Below are positions 52,877 to 64,000 of a stretch of DNA of 64,000 nucleotides, in pieces; the first letter of the stretch is position 1; each line of letters starts with the position of its first letter. A program made the translations under genes and the position numbers. Below the pieces are notes generated by a model, which did no database searches, had not been told where the DNA came from, and saw nothing but the letters and a program-made list of their open reading frames with translations. This DNA is from Bondarzewia mesenterica (Eukaryota; Basidiomycota; Agaricomycetes; Russulales; Bondarzewiaceae), in contig SGPL01000011.1 in the NCBI GenBank assembly GCA_004802705.1, positions 7,874-71,873 of the forward strand, read 5' to 3'.

Positions 52877-55665
52877 ATGTCCTTGCCACCAGCAGTAGTA
52901 TCCGACGATGATCAGGTGCTTGAACAATTGGGATACGTCCCTTCCTTCAAGAGAGAGTTCTCCAATCTAGCTACTGTGGGTGTTTTCTTCAAGTCAGTCA
53001 CCATCTGATCCTCATATAACTTTGTCTCTAGATCAGCTTTGCTTTCTCTATTATGGTACGCGTCCCACGAATAGATCTACTCTTCCCTAACCGTAATCGC
53101 TATAGGGTCTTTGTTCGAGTGTCGCGGTCACATTCAATACTCCCTTGTTACTTGGAGGCCCTTCATCAGTGACTTGGTGCTGGATTTTAGGCGCCACCAT
53201 GTGTTTCACGCTTGGTATGCTAACAACACATGCTGCACTCAATCATCTCATATTTTCGCACAGGCACAAGCATAGCTGAAATTGTCAGCGCCTTCCCGAC
53301 AGCAGGCGGTCTGTAAGTTTTTGTGTAACTCCCTTCATTGGTACATATTAATTCGCTCTAGTTATACTGCATCCGCAGAATTGGTGCCCAAGAAGCATCG
53401 CGCACGGGTTGGCTGGGTTGTCGGGTGGTTGAAGTGAGTCAATTGAAAACATCGTCTCCACACTGGTGTCAGTGTAGTCTTCTCGATCAGCATCCTCGGA
53501 CAAATTGCCGGAGTGTCATCGACTGAGTTTGGCCTCTCTGGCATGATATGGGCCGCTGTTGTAGTGTCCAAAGTAGGCCGATCATTCTCCTCCACTTTGA
53601 TGTCTCTGATCCGCGATTTCAGAACGGGAATTATACTTACTCTCAGGTTTGTACACTTTCTCGCTAAAATGTCGATGTAGGGTCCATTTGACATCCTTCC
53701 GCTCAGGGTATGCAAGTCGGACTTTTTTATTGGCTTATTGGCGTTTCACGGTATCCTTGTACGTCTCTACACTCTGTGCGACTTGCGTGCGTACATTAAA
53801 CTATGTTCTTGCCAAAGAATTGCCTTCCCACTCGCTATTTGGCTCGCTTCACGAAGGGTTTCGTGTTCTGCAACATTGGGGTCACGATCAGTGGGTTATG
53901 AATATAAAATTATTGCATCGTACTTATCTTCCCCATTAGTTATCATCATCGTCCTTCTTGCCACTACCCCGCGCTCTCAGATGCACTCTGCCTCGTATGT
54001 GTTCGGCTCTCAAGGACTTGTCAACCAGACTGGTGGTTGGAATGATGGTTTGGCCTTCCTGTTCGGTTTGTTGAGTGTGCAGTGGACGGTACGTCCTCAC
54101 CGTCTTTTCCTCCACCTTGACATGCCAACTTTGGTGCTCATGCCATGTACTTAGATGACCGATTATGATGCTACTGCTCACATATCGTGAGTACGACCTG
54201 TTCATTGTGCATAGACATCTTGTTGATGGATATCCTTAGTGAAGAAGTCAAGCGTGCTGCTTACGCAGCTCCTGCGGCCATATGGATTGCCGTCATTGGT
54301 ACAGGGCTGATCGGATGGTTATTCAACATTGTTCTCGTCTTGTGTTCCGGTCCCCTGTGAGTGGCATTGTCTTCATAGCACATCTCTCCACTTAACAAGC
54401 TACATAAGAGCGGATCTGCCTGGGCCAAGCGGAAGTGCAGTCTTGCAGGTAATTTGTCGCGATGCGTCTTCAACACGGCGAGCTGCTTACCTGTGTCCCT
54501 CAGATTATGGCAATCAGGATGGGCAACGGCCCTGCTATCTTCCTCTGGGTAATCATCATCTATCTCATTGCTTGGTGGAAATGAATAAATTTACGAGCCG
54601 TTTTCATAGTTTTTTGTCTGCTTAACAGCCTTCTTCGTCGTACAAACTGGTGAGTTTGTTCATAATGGTCTGTGCCAGCACTCATAATGATGCTCTATAT
54701 CTTCATAGCTCTTCAAGCAAACTCGCGCACCGTGTACGCTTTCAGTCGAGACAATGGTAAAGTCGTCGTCAATCCTCTCACAACCGTTTTCCTGATCACC
54801 GAATGCAGGATTGCCTGATCGTCAATATTTCGCCCACGTCGACACCCGGACCTCAACGCCCATCCGCGCTATCTGGTTGTGCACGTTTATCTCTGTCCTT
54901 CCTGGTTTACTCGACTTTGCAAGTGCAGTCGCGGCAAATGGTGATTTGTGTTATGAACCTCTTATCGTCGCGCCCTGCCTTATGGCCATTTCTCACAGCG
55001 ATCTTCTCACTGACGGCAATGGCGCTCGATCTGTCATACATCATCCCAATCTTCTTGCGGAGGGTGTACGAACATCACCCCGAAGTCAACTTCACTCCTG
55101 GGCCTTTTTATATGGGAAATGGCATGTGCGTACCTGCCTTTCTTGCTTTTCACAATTTCTCCACCGGCTGAATTATTTGTGTATCCCCAGACTTGGGTGG
55201 TCTTGCAATATTATATGCATCTTGTGGACGTTGTTCGTCGTCGTCATTTTCTCGATCCCGACTGTACTGCCCGTCACGAAAGACAACATGTACGTGCCCG
55301 TCGGTCTTCTTTTTGTGCCTTGTATCGGTCTGACCAATATCCGTGAAAGGAATTATGCCGCGGTCATCACCGGCGGTGTCTTTATCTTATCTGTGTGAGT
55401 CTCTCTGCATACCTACACCAATCAATGCGTCCAACTGACATATATTCGTGGGGCTCAGTATCTGGTACATGCTGGGGTAAGTTGATCTGGCGCAATAGAT
55501 ACTTGTAGATAACTGACTTTAATTCCTCTTTTTCAGTGGTCACGTCCATTACAAAGGTCCAATATCCAACATCCACCACGGCGGCGACTCGGAAGACGAC
55601 GGTGTCGAGCAAGTGGTTACAACAGAACTCGGTCGGAAGGAGAGCATGGAGAGCAAAGCTGGATA
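52877..55665 (+). CDS. APC-family amino acid/amine permease (GABA/choline permease type)
   Basis: Plasma membrane transporter of the amino acid-polyamine-organocation family, close to fungal GABA/choline permeases (Uga4/Hnm1 group). Start MSLPPAVVSDDDQVLEQLGYVP at 52877, followed by FKREFSNLAT and TM1 with FAFSIMGLCSSVAVTFNTPLL. Typical blocks: GTSIAEIVSAFPTAGGLYTA, AGVSSTEFGLSGMIWA, MTDYDATAHISEEVKRAAYAAP (the family signature), ANSRTVYAFSRDNGLPDRQYF, TPIRAIWL and ALDLSYIIPIFLRR. The C-terminus has ESMESKAG with TAA at 55663-55665. About 540 residues in roughly fifteen short exons. It lies between two DUF3445 genes, which suggests its substrate is the methylated amine they act on. Confidence 0.88.
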
Positions 55666-56196
55666 AACATTGACATATTTTTTCTTTGCCTACGAAAGGA
55701 TGACTTCTAGGAACATATCCAAGGCACATGTACGCCAGTGAAAACACCCGCTCTTCCATCCCTCTAAATGTACTTCATTGTTCTTTGTACGCGTGCTACC
55801 TCTTTGTACTTGAACGTGGATTGTTTTTTTTACACGCCGTGCGCATGTGTAAGTCAAGACTGTAGAAAATCCGCATTTGCCAACATGTACTGCCAAAACT
55901 ACTTTGGCAAATCATAAGAGGTGTTTGATACTGATTGGCTAAACCTTGTGCCGCAAGCCCATCTCCAGGCGGCCGCGTTCGAGATCACCTGAACGAACGA
56001 TGCGATCCACCATCCAGTCCATGGTGAAAGTCCGAGTGATAACCAAGCCGGCCCCAAACGAAAGGCACGTCGGCAAATTGGAAAAAATCGTTAAACCACA
56101 GTGAACAAGATACAAAGTACCCGACTGCACTCTCCATTCCTGCAGTCCGTGTCGGAGCCTGCACGTTCAAGAACAGAAGTTCGCAAGATCTCGTAA
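55666..56196. other. Convergent 3' region between the permease and DUF3445 copy 2
   Basis: About 530 nt. Open segments here show no domain. Probably 3' UTRs. Confidence 0.4.
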
Positions 56197-57895
56197 TCAA
56201 ACATTTCCTGCACCTCCTGACATCGCGATCTCAGACTCCGTTGGCCGGCTGAGACTGGTCTGGGGGTTGGGAATGATTCCATCCTGCACAAGCCCTCTGA
56301 AGTCCTGCACGCGTTCGAGATCTTCCTCCCTAAATTCCCAAAACGTAAATGGACAATCTGAAGACGGACAAAAGGCGAGATAGGTCGGTATAATACATAC
56401 TTAATAAGTCCTCTGTCGAGCTGACTCTTGGTGAGTTCGACGAGGTAAGGCATCAAGCGTTCGCGATACACCGAGTCGAGTTTGTGCTAACTCAATCTCG
56501 TGAGCGAACGATACTCAGAACCATTGACCAGTTGTGACTTTGGACTTACGTGCATCAGCTCCTTGTCAGCTTCCAGGTGTATTTTCGTGAGCAATGCAGG
56601 CACAAGAGGGCTGTCCGCGAGATCCTCGAGCCGTTTCTGCATCACATGCCTGAGGATCCAAAATGTTCTTGATATTATGTTGTGCGATAGAGAGACGTAA
56701 ACGTACACGCCGAACGCAATGCCATTGGAACGAGGTAGTTTACGAAACGTCTGATGGTCCATACGGAGCCACATGTCCTTTGCCTGCAGTCCGTCAGGTA
56801 ACTTCATCGTCGTCATCATATTGTCTTATGAGAGTATGTCAGTGGAGACTACAAATGAATCCCAGGACGTGATCTCACGGCAGAAGAGATTGCGGTCATC
56901 GGCTATCCCCCAGCTGGACCTCTCAAAAGGTGCAGTTGATTTGAAACGTTTAAGAGTGCGCTCCACGCTCATTAGGATTTTCTCGTTGAAATAAGGAATG
57001 TTGATGTGAACCTGAGCACATGACCGGTCTAAGCTCGGCACAAGGAAGATGCAATGGAGTTGGACGGACCTGCTCAAGGGGTTGACCGATGTAGTGGGAA
57101 AGAGTGTAGAAGCCTGGTGATAATCAATCGGTGTTTCATCATTCCACAAGGTTAATGGAAGGCCTGCTGACCAGGAAAGGCAACAAGTCCGCCGACAAAA
57201 TACACGTGCCCATCCTCACGCTCTCGACCCATGAGAAAGTCGTCTTGGACAAGCTTTGAGACGATGAGAAGCGCATCGACCCCGCTTTTCCCAGTCAAGT
57301 CATCGAACTTCTCACCGGTGACCTTGTTCCAAATGCCGTTGACACCTATGCGTTCGAACAGAGTTGGATATCGCTTAGGAAGATATTCAACAAGGGTCTC
57401 GAGTAGCTCTGCACATGCATCGTCATTCTCAGGGAGTGAGTCGACGACGACCTTTCCTAGAGGCAGCTGATCAGCTTAACTTCACCGACAGCAGCGTGAA
57501 TAACAAACCATGTTCTTTGATCACCTGCTCCTTCTCGTTAAGGTACCATCTATAATCTTTGTCAATTTCAATCCAGTCGTTAATGTGCATCGGCTGATGG
57601 GCCATGGTCTGCAATGAAGGTGGGAAAGTGTGCGGCATGCATCGGAAAAATGTGAACCAACCTGGAAGTAGGGATATCTCAGGGTCTTGTTGACATAGAT
57701 GTGGTTGCGGGTGTGTGCAGTTTCCAGTACAAAGTCATGCAGAGGGTCGGGGTCAGGTAGGGAACCCGGTTTATCTTCTAGTTTGTCTGCTGTGGGGAGT
57801 GTGACAGTTCGTCCAGCCGCATACCTCTGATACGCGAAGTAAACCAAAGAAAGCGAGCAAAACACAGCAGCTGTAGATTCGAGTGCGGATAGCAT
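56197..57895 (-). CDS. Heme-dependent oxidative N-demethylase-like protein (DUF3445), copy 2
   Basis: Same family as 49045-50901. The start MLSALESTAAVFCSLSLVYFAYQ (57895) is again an N-terminal membrane segment. Motifs: NKTLRYPYFQ, MHINDWIEIDKDYRWYL, LLETLVEYLPKRYPTLFE, KLVQDDFLMGREREDGHVYF, GGLVAFPGFYTLSHYIGQPL, QVHINIPYFNEKILMSVERT, RSSWGIADDRN, WLRMDHQTFRKLPRSNGIAF, and the C-terminal helix YRERLMPYLVELTKSQ. The last exon after the donor in ...GLIK reads DFRGLVQDGIIPNPQTS and ends GAGNV with TGA at 56199-56197. Unlike copy 1, it keeps the IPYF and SSWGI motifs typical of canonical members, so copy 2 looks like the ancestral-type enzyme. Confidence 0.87.
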
Positions 57896-58933
57896 GGTGG
57901 ATCGTGCAGGTCGTCACAGAAGCGAGAAAATCGCCTTTTGGCATAATATGAAGTGTATGTACGTAGTTCGCAAGCGATACCGTGGCACAGAACGGAAGGC
58001 CGCATGACCAGGCCGGTGGCAGAGCAAGTTGCGGAGTGAATTGAGCTAGAGAACTTCCAAAGAGATAAGTAGACGAGTCTTTGCCGAGAAATATGGGATA
58101 GAGATAGACACCCGTTTGGCGATAAACCATTTGAGGATGGAGACGGAGGTAAAACCCCAGATCTAAGGCATATCTCAGCGGCGCGCTGACAAATCAATTA
58201 TCGCCGGTCGATGTTTAGTTCAACCAACTGCCATGATCCCGACATTCGCCTGCTCTCACCGCGTCCTCCCATGCTCTATTCTCTATCTCGTATCTCTAGA
58301 GGCCCAATGGCCGGGTTCCAATGTCGCGACGCTTAATTCCAATATGCGAAGCTGAACTCTCTGGATCATTTTTGGGGTGTTTTCTCGTTATCTTCAAGTC
58401 TCGGCTTGCATAGTACCTCTTGTGGTGAACAATTGTGCTTCAGCAGATGCGAACGTGCCGCTTCGAATGTCTGGGCGGCTCCTCACCCTTGATTTTCAAT
58501 GCCTTGGGTAGTTTGCAGCCTTTAAAAGGTTCCTTTCTGGCATCCCGATCATCACCAGACTGAAGGTTTGTCAGGCATTTGATCTTTTGCCGCTGGTAAC
58601 TATGTCAGCCAGTGTCAGCCCCCCCCCTCTCGACTCATGATCAAGGGTTCGTCTCTGGTCCCTTACGGAACTAGATCATCCTTGTGGAATTTGGCCGTGC
58701 GGAATCAACAGCGCCCTTTCCTTTCCTTGTCCTCGTTATTCAATCGGAAACTGATGGCGAGCCCACCCGAGGCGATCATGTCTTTCAAATGAGATAAGAT
58801 ACCAGATATGTGGGATGCTTAACCCAATCTTCCTGCCCCTATTTAAATGATGATCACACTTTCGGCAACATCGCGCCGATCACAACTCTCTCTCAAAGGT
58901 CTCTGTTCGTTTCTCTCGACAACACCCTCACTC
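57896..58933. other. Divergent promoter between DUF3445 copy 2 and the Rieske oxygenase
   Basis: About 1 kb without a gene. The two enzymes start on opposite strands from this interval, so a shared bidirectional control region is possible. A C-run (58619-58627) is the only obvious composition feature. Confidence 0.5.
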
Positions 58934-60986
58934 ATGGCCATGTCTGCCTCTGTCGAAAGCAAAAGTAACTGTTCACCATCTATCTTCTCATAAATTTTAG
59001 ATTGAGTTCATTGGCAGACGAGAAAGTCAACCTTGCATCCTCGTGGTATCGTTCTGACGCTATCTACCAGCTTGAGCGTCGTGCCATCTTCTCCAAAAAA
59101 TGGCTCTTCCTTTGCCACACAAACGTGTGTTTCCTATTTTTGTATTTTTGAAGCTTTGATTGAAACATTCGTAAACAGCGCTTCAGTAACACTGGCGAAT
59201 ACGTCAGGTTCACAGTTGCTAGCTATAGCTTCTTCGTCATCAAGGATCGCGAGGGCCAGATCAATGCCTTCCACAATGTTTGCCGCCACCGTGCATTCCC
59301 CATACTTGGCAGCAAAAAGGACGTAAGTTAGCTTTCTCTGTCACCTTTGTTAGCTGCGAAGAGCTCAACAGAATTGCAACAGGGCGAAGCGGACCCGTTG
59401 ACAGAGGCAGGAAAGGTCTCCGTCTTGGCCTGCAAATTTCATGGCTGGAGGTATGATGCCCGATCTCCTTCGCTCTTCTTGGTTGACCCACTCCTCCGTT
59501 ATCAGCTACACGATGAAGGGTCAGCTTGCCAAGGCACCCGGATTCGACGAGGTCGAGGGCTTTGACGAGTCAAAGAATGGCCTTTTCCCTATTCGAACCC
59601 ACATCGACAAGCTTGGATACCTATACGTCAACCTTGATACGTACGTCGATCTTCTGTTCTTTCACATAACTTGACCAGGGTCGATGACTTTACATATCCC
59701 TGTCTTTTTTTAATGGTCTACTGTCGTCTGTGGCGTATGCTTATGCCTTCGGATAGCTCTGACGACTACACAAAATGGGAGGAGCAATTTGGCGACGTCG
59801 ACGATCAACCTAGAGTGAAGGGCTTCGACACTAGCAAGTACAGATACGCGTTTAGCTGGTCTTTTGAAAATTGTACGATCAATGTCGGGCATTTTCGGCA
59901 CGCATTCGCTTACAATTGCATCTTGCTAGGCCAATACAACTGGAAGACTCTCGTCGATAACGTACATTCGATCCACTTCCTCAAAGCTATCCCGTTCTCA
60001 CTTCTGCCCTTCAGTACAACGAATGCTATCACTGCAAGGTCGCACACCCAGGAATCGCCAGTGTTTGTGTTTTATTGTGCACGTTATTTCTCGTGCACCT
60101 ACTCATGGCTTCTACAATCCAGACTGTCGACTTGAAGACGTATTACGTGCAGGGACAGCACAGCTATGTCGCGCACTTCTCGCCTCCCAAACCTGAGAAT
60201 GCCGGTCGTGAAGCCGACGGATCCATTGTGGCAACGTTCCTCTTCCCCTTCGCATCGTACGCCAGATTATTTATCAATGCATCCGGAATCTTCCACTGAA
60301 TCCAATTTCTTGATTTAAACAGCATCACCCTTATGCCCGCATACGCCTACACTATGCGCGTCGTCCCAATCGATGCGCATAGGACAGAGGTATGGAGACT
60401 TGTTAATTTTAATTATTCACCCAGTTTCACTACTGATGCCCTTCGTTTGCATCACTCTCGTAGATGCAGTACGACGTCTACCGACACGTCGATGCGACAG
60501 ATGAGGCTTTCAATGAGACGCACGAGTTCTTCGTTCAAGTAAGGGTTTTTTCTTAGTGATTTGGTCAGCATAGAATATTGAACTTTCCTTGTTCTGATCC
60601 AGGTTGAAAATGAGGACAAATACCTTTGCGTGCGTCAACTTCCCCGCCTTTACGCTAGTCGTTTTAGCTCATAGTTTCGCAGACGAACGCTCAAAAGAAT
60701 CTTGAGGCGGGCATCTATCAGACAGGATCCCTGCACGACGTGAGTTTCCCGAAACTGGTCACCCATGTTCTCCCAGTTAAACAATTGTGTCTAGAAACAA
60801 GAGCGGGGCGTCCTCTACTTCCAGAGCCTTGTCAAGGACGCGCTCACCAAGCACCGTGCGCTCGAGGAAGCGGCGGGCCGCGAGATTTTCCCTGCATTGC
60901 CCGACGGCGGACGGATGAGTAAGGAGGACATTTTCTGCACCAAGTTAGAGTCCAAGTGCGGCAACTCAACGATGCCCGACTGGTGA
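58934..60986 (+). CDS. Rieske non-heme iron oxygenase alpha subunit
   Basis: An aromatic ring-hydroxylating dioxygenase-type alpha subunit, related to choline/carnitine/betaine monooxygenases. The Rieske [2Fe-2S] site is formed by NVCRHRAF (CxH) and CKFHGW (CxxH). The catalytic domain has YNWKTLVDN followed after an intron by [12 protein letters not shown], which carries the two-His iron ligands. Other blocks: [61 protein letters not shown] at 58934 (MAMSASVES) gives no signal peptide, so it is soluble. About ten exons; stop TGA 60984-60986 after MPDW. No Rieske reductase gene is seen next to it. Adjacent DUF3445 and permease genes suggest an N-methylated amine as substrate. Confidence 0.87.
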
Positions 60987-62543
60987 GCTAAGTCTGTCAG
61001 GAAGGATGTATTTTCGAGGAGATGTGATCTGGCTTGTTGTAGGAGTAGTTGGAAAGTTACGGCTTTGTGTTGTAGGAATAGAAGCAATACGCCGTGTCTT
61101 CGTAACCCACGTTCGTCGAAGGGCCAATCATATCATTCACTGTCTTCGTGTCGACGTCAATCGCGGAAACCGTGAGTTGTCGCGGGACTGATCGCAGCGC
61201 AGATTGACGCGAGCAAGGTCAGCGAAGATCTCTTCCCGGATCCAAATCTGTGGCTACGAAAGATTCTAGCCGGAAAATTTCCTCTCACTGATCAGAACCT
61301 AAATGAGATGCTCAAAATCTGCTCTATCTGTATTACTCGTTGGACTACCTCAACTACGAAAGACGTAGATCCTCTCAATGGGCGGAATAATCCATTTGAA
61401 GACATCAAAGGTGATTCTCACCCACCAAGAACGACACGATCTCAGAAATAAAAGGCCCTTCCGACTCCTGGTGGACGCACCGGAAGTTCTCAGCCCGATG
61501 TACTAGGAAAACAGTAGATAAGGAGTGGAGCGTCAGTAGGGGATTGCGGCTGGGAGCACGCAGTCAGTGCAGAAGGTCGGCGTCACTTACGGGATCGTTT
61601 GAGCTCAAATTTATTACATAGTTGCAAAAACTTTGCTTGGCATGAATTCTACCAATGTGCGACCGCGTCCGGAATCGGGCGGCTGCTCCTGTATTAGAAT
61701 TTTTTTTTTGCGCCTCGGTTTCCCGGAAATATTTATCGTACTCTGCGCAGGCTTTGGACAACTGGGCGAGTTTGGAGGTAAGTTGGCCCAAGCTCTACCA
61801 TAACGTTGTTCAGAAAAAGATCAGCAGCACGACGCCATGACTTGAAGGTTTGATATATGTATCTTCCAAGATGGAAATTAGGCAGCAGTGCTCTCAAATG
61901 GATGATTCATGGCCACTCAGCTTCACAGAACACTCTCCAGACGTTTACCATCACGGGCTCACAACTAGCCACTCCTGGCCTTGCGGCAACCTTGACTGGT
62001 GCGTCCCGCCATTTGGCGACATTGGCGGCGAGGGCACAATTATCATACGCACGTCCTTTATGGACAACGTTTATAGCGTGTGGGACCTTGCGGCGACATC
62101 TTCGGATGGATAAAAACCAACGCTCGGGTGTGGAGAACATAAGGCCGGCTTGCTGTGATTTTTGATCCAACGCGGAAGGCTCTATACAGAGATGGGGGAG
62201 AGTGGATTGGGAGGGATTGGGCTGTTGCATGGTGGAGACATAGACCGTGCGTGAGACTGCGCAGGACCACGTGGGAAATCGGAAGTCACGACGTCAAGCA
62301 GAAACAACATATTAACGCAGTGTGGGGGTGAGCTAGGAGGTTCGCATTGAGCGGCGAACTGACATTTCTATCCAGCGTCCGGCCCAGTTCAAAGAACGGT
62401 GGCTATCAATTATATAATACTTGGTCATTAAGTTGAATAGATGGGTTCGAGTAAATATTGACAAACAATCTCCTTGTGCTTTTCTGTAAAATCCCAACAA
62501 CGGCGACGACGGCAGCGACGTTGACGACGACGTTAACGACCTC
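60987..62543. other. Interval between Rieske oxygenase and the PHD-SET gene
   Basis: About 1.55 kb. An open segment at 61202-61440 (+) reads SEDLFPDPNLWLRKILAGKF, which has coding character but matches nothing I know and has no start; it could be the remnant of a gene. The rest shows no gene. The end near 62,500 has GAC-rich sequence just before the PHD-SET start. Confidence 0.4.
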
Positions 62544-64000
62544 ATGAAAGACGATGCAACAGAGGCTGCTCTCGGTCTGCTTGGTCTTAATAACGCCTCC
62601 TCTTCTTCGACGATCCCCCTCAAAAGAGCCGCTCCAGACGACGTCCTCGAGAAAGATCCTGACGAGCAAAATTCGAACCCGGACTCTATCAAGTGCATCT
62701 GTGGCTCTACCTATGACGATGGATTTTCTATAGCGTGCGACAACTGCTCCAGATGGTGTCATGCAGCGTGCTTCGATATCGTGGAGGGAGGAGTGCCGGA
62801 AGAGTGGCATTGCTGGGTCTGTGTTCCGAGGCCGGTAGACAGGGAGCGGGCAGCGCGGTTACAGAGGGATAGGCAGAGAGAAGCCATAAGGAATGAAGTG
62901 GAGAGGCGGCGAAGGCATGCTAGTCCGGGCACCGAGAGGAAGCAGAGGAGGGCGAGCACGGCGGCTGTCGAGGCAAACAGCCACACTGGTAAGAGAAAGA
63001 GGCGGACATCAGTCAACGTCCAGTCGCAGCCTGCTGAGGACGAGCATGTCGATATTGATGAGCCGTGGACGCACAGCTACGTCCACATCGACAGGAACAA
63101 CATTCCTCACCAAGAAACTCGAGACCGGCTCCGACGACAGGCCCAACATTGGCGAGGCGTTACTGCTCTTTCGTCCTCTACGTCCCCATCTCCGTTTGAT
63201 ACCTCTCCCGTCTCGCTTGGCGCCTTTCCTGATTCGCCACAAACTATGCTTCGCCCCCTTTCAGACTCATCATTTTCGCATCCGACACTTTCTTCCAACA
63301 CGAACCCTTCCGTTCGCCCGCCATCGTACGCCATGCACACAACCCATCCGATCCCCTCTTCAAAGTTTATTACACCCTTCACCTCGACGATCATTCCCTC
63401 GTCGGCATATCTTTCTGATCCACTCAACGCGTACGTGCATCAGGGCATGCCAAAGCCTTTCGTCCATCTTTTTGGCCCGCCACTTGACGTCGCTTTGGAT
63501 GCTAGGATAGAGGGAAATGAAGCGAGGTTTGTTCGAAGCGGGTGCAAGCCTAATGCGGTGTTGAGGCCCGTTATTTGCGAGCACGCCAGCAAGGATCCGG
63601 AGGACCCACTCACGTTCGGTGTGTTCGCGTTGCGCGATTTAAAGCCAAACGAGGAAATTGTGCTTGGTTGGGAATGGGATGATGGGAACGCCGTGCATAG
63701 TTTACCGGCATTGATTGAGAATCCACGTCTCTTCTCGTGAGTGCTCATCCTCGTATTCATCACCCGGCGGCAGCTCAACGGTGGCGCAGAGCACGTCAAG
63801 TCCACCATCTCCGCAACCAAATGACGTCCATGCTTCATGCACTTAGCTCCACCTTTACCACTTGTGCGTGCGGCGCCAAGGCTAAAGACTGCGCGCTAAC
63901 ACTCATGGCCGCGTTCGTCGACGGTCAACTTCCCGATCATTCTTGCACAGAGCGATCACCCTGTTCACCGCATCCTTCTTCTGCGAAGGCGGATCTTGGA
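62544..64000 (+). CDS. SET3: PHD finger-SET domain protein (Set3/Set4/MLL5 type), cut by window edge
   Basis: A chromatin protein combining a PHD finger and a SET domain, as in yeast Set3 (scaffold of the Set3 histone deacetylase complex) and animal MLL5. PHD: IKCICGSTYDDGFSIACDNC, then WCHAACFDIV and EEWHCWVC (Cys4-His-Cys3). Downstream of a long Arg- and Ser-rich linker come SET fragments: ARIEGNEARFVRSGCKPNAV, KPNEEIVLGWEWDD. In place of the catalytic NH motif of active SET domains it has GCKPNAV and VLGWEW, so a methyltransferase role is doubtful. One intron (63737-63789, GTGAGT...GCAG) is followed by MTSMLHALSSTFTTCACG, which continues to the edge. ATG at 62544 has an acidic reading frame upstream, but that frame holds a stop near 62,490. 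Confidence 0.85.

Overview
The window is a 64 kb piece of nuclear DNA from a mushroom-forming basidiomycete (Agaricomycete type). The evidence is genes cut by many short introns (about 50-70 nt, GT...AG), no operons or ribosome binding sites, a PriB-like Zn2Cys6 regulator, a C2/NACHT/WD40 STAND gene of the kind expanded in Agaricomycetes, and a tyrosine-recombinase retroelement. Isolated ambiguous bases (N) are scattered at 1-4,600, 28,700-30,900 and 45,700-47,900. Together with frame slips inside otherwise conserved genes they point to a draft assembly.

Layout. 1-26.5 kb is a compact housekeeping block: PEX6 (peroxisomal AAA ATPase, +), a PhoD-like phosphatase (-), MIC19 (MICOS subunit, +), a single-pass membrane protein (-), CDC5/CEF1 splicing factor (-), a PriB-like transcription factor (+), a Nup37-like WD40 nucleoporin (-), a 56-residue membrane protein 21 nt upstream of UMP-CMP kinase (+), a sphingoid/diacylglycerol kinase-family gene (-), a NIT2-type omega-amidase (+), a YDJ1-type DnaJ chaperone (+) and a UPF0538 protein (-).

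27-44 kb is the accessory part. It holds a DIRS/Ngaro-like retroelement on the - strand (gag-like, RT, RNase H, tyrosine recombinase, with a nonsense codon in the recombinase). Next come an 18-bp tandem repeat and a large inverted repeat (arms about 290 bp) whose arms each carry a tRNA-like Pol III promoter. A decayed C2-NACHT-WD40 gene follows, then two paralogous zincin-like proteins, one with HELAH and the other with HQLAH.

44.7-47 kb holds a LAMTOR1-like Ragulator subunit and a C2H2 zinc-finger protein. 49-61 kb holds what looks like a metabolic cluster: two heme-dependent oxidative N-demethylase (DUF3445) paralogues flank an APC-family permease, and a Rieske non-heme iron oxygenase follows. 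The simplest reading is uptake and stepwise oxidative N-demethylation of a methylated amine such as glycine betaine; this is inferred from family membership and proximity only. A PHD-SET protein (Set3/MLL5 type) runs off the right edge.

Exon boundaries given here were read by eye from splice consensus and reading-frame continuity. Treat them as good to within a few bases.
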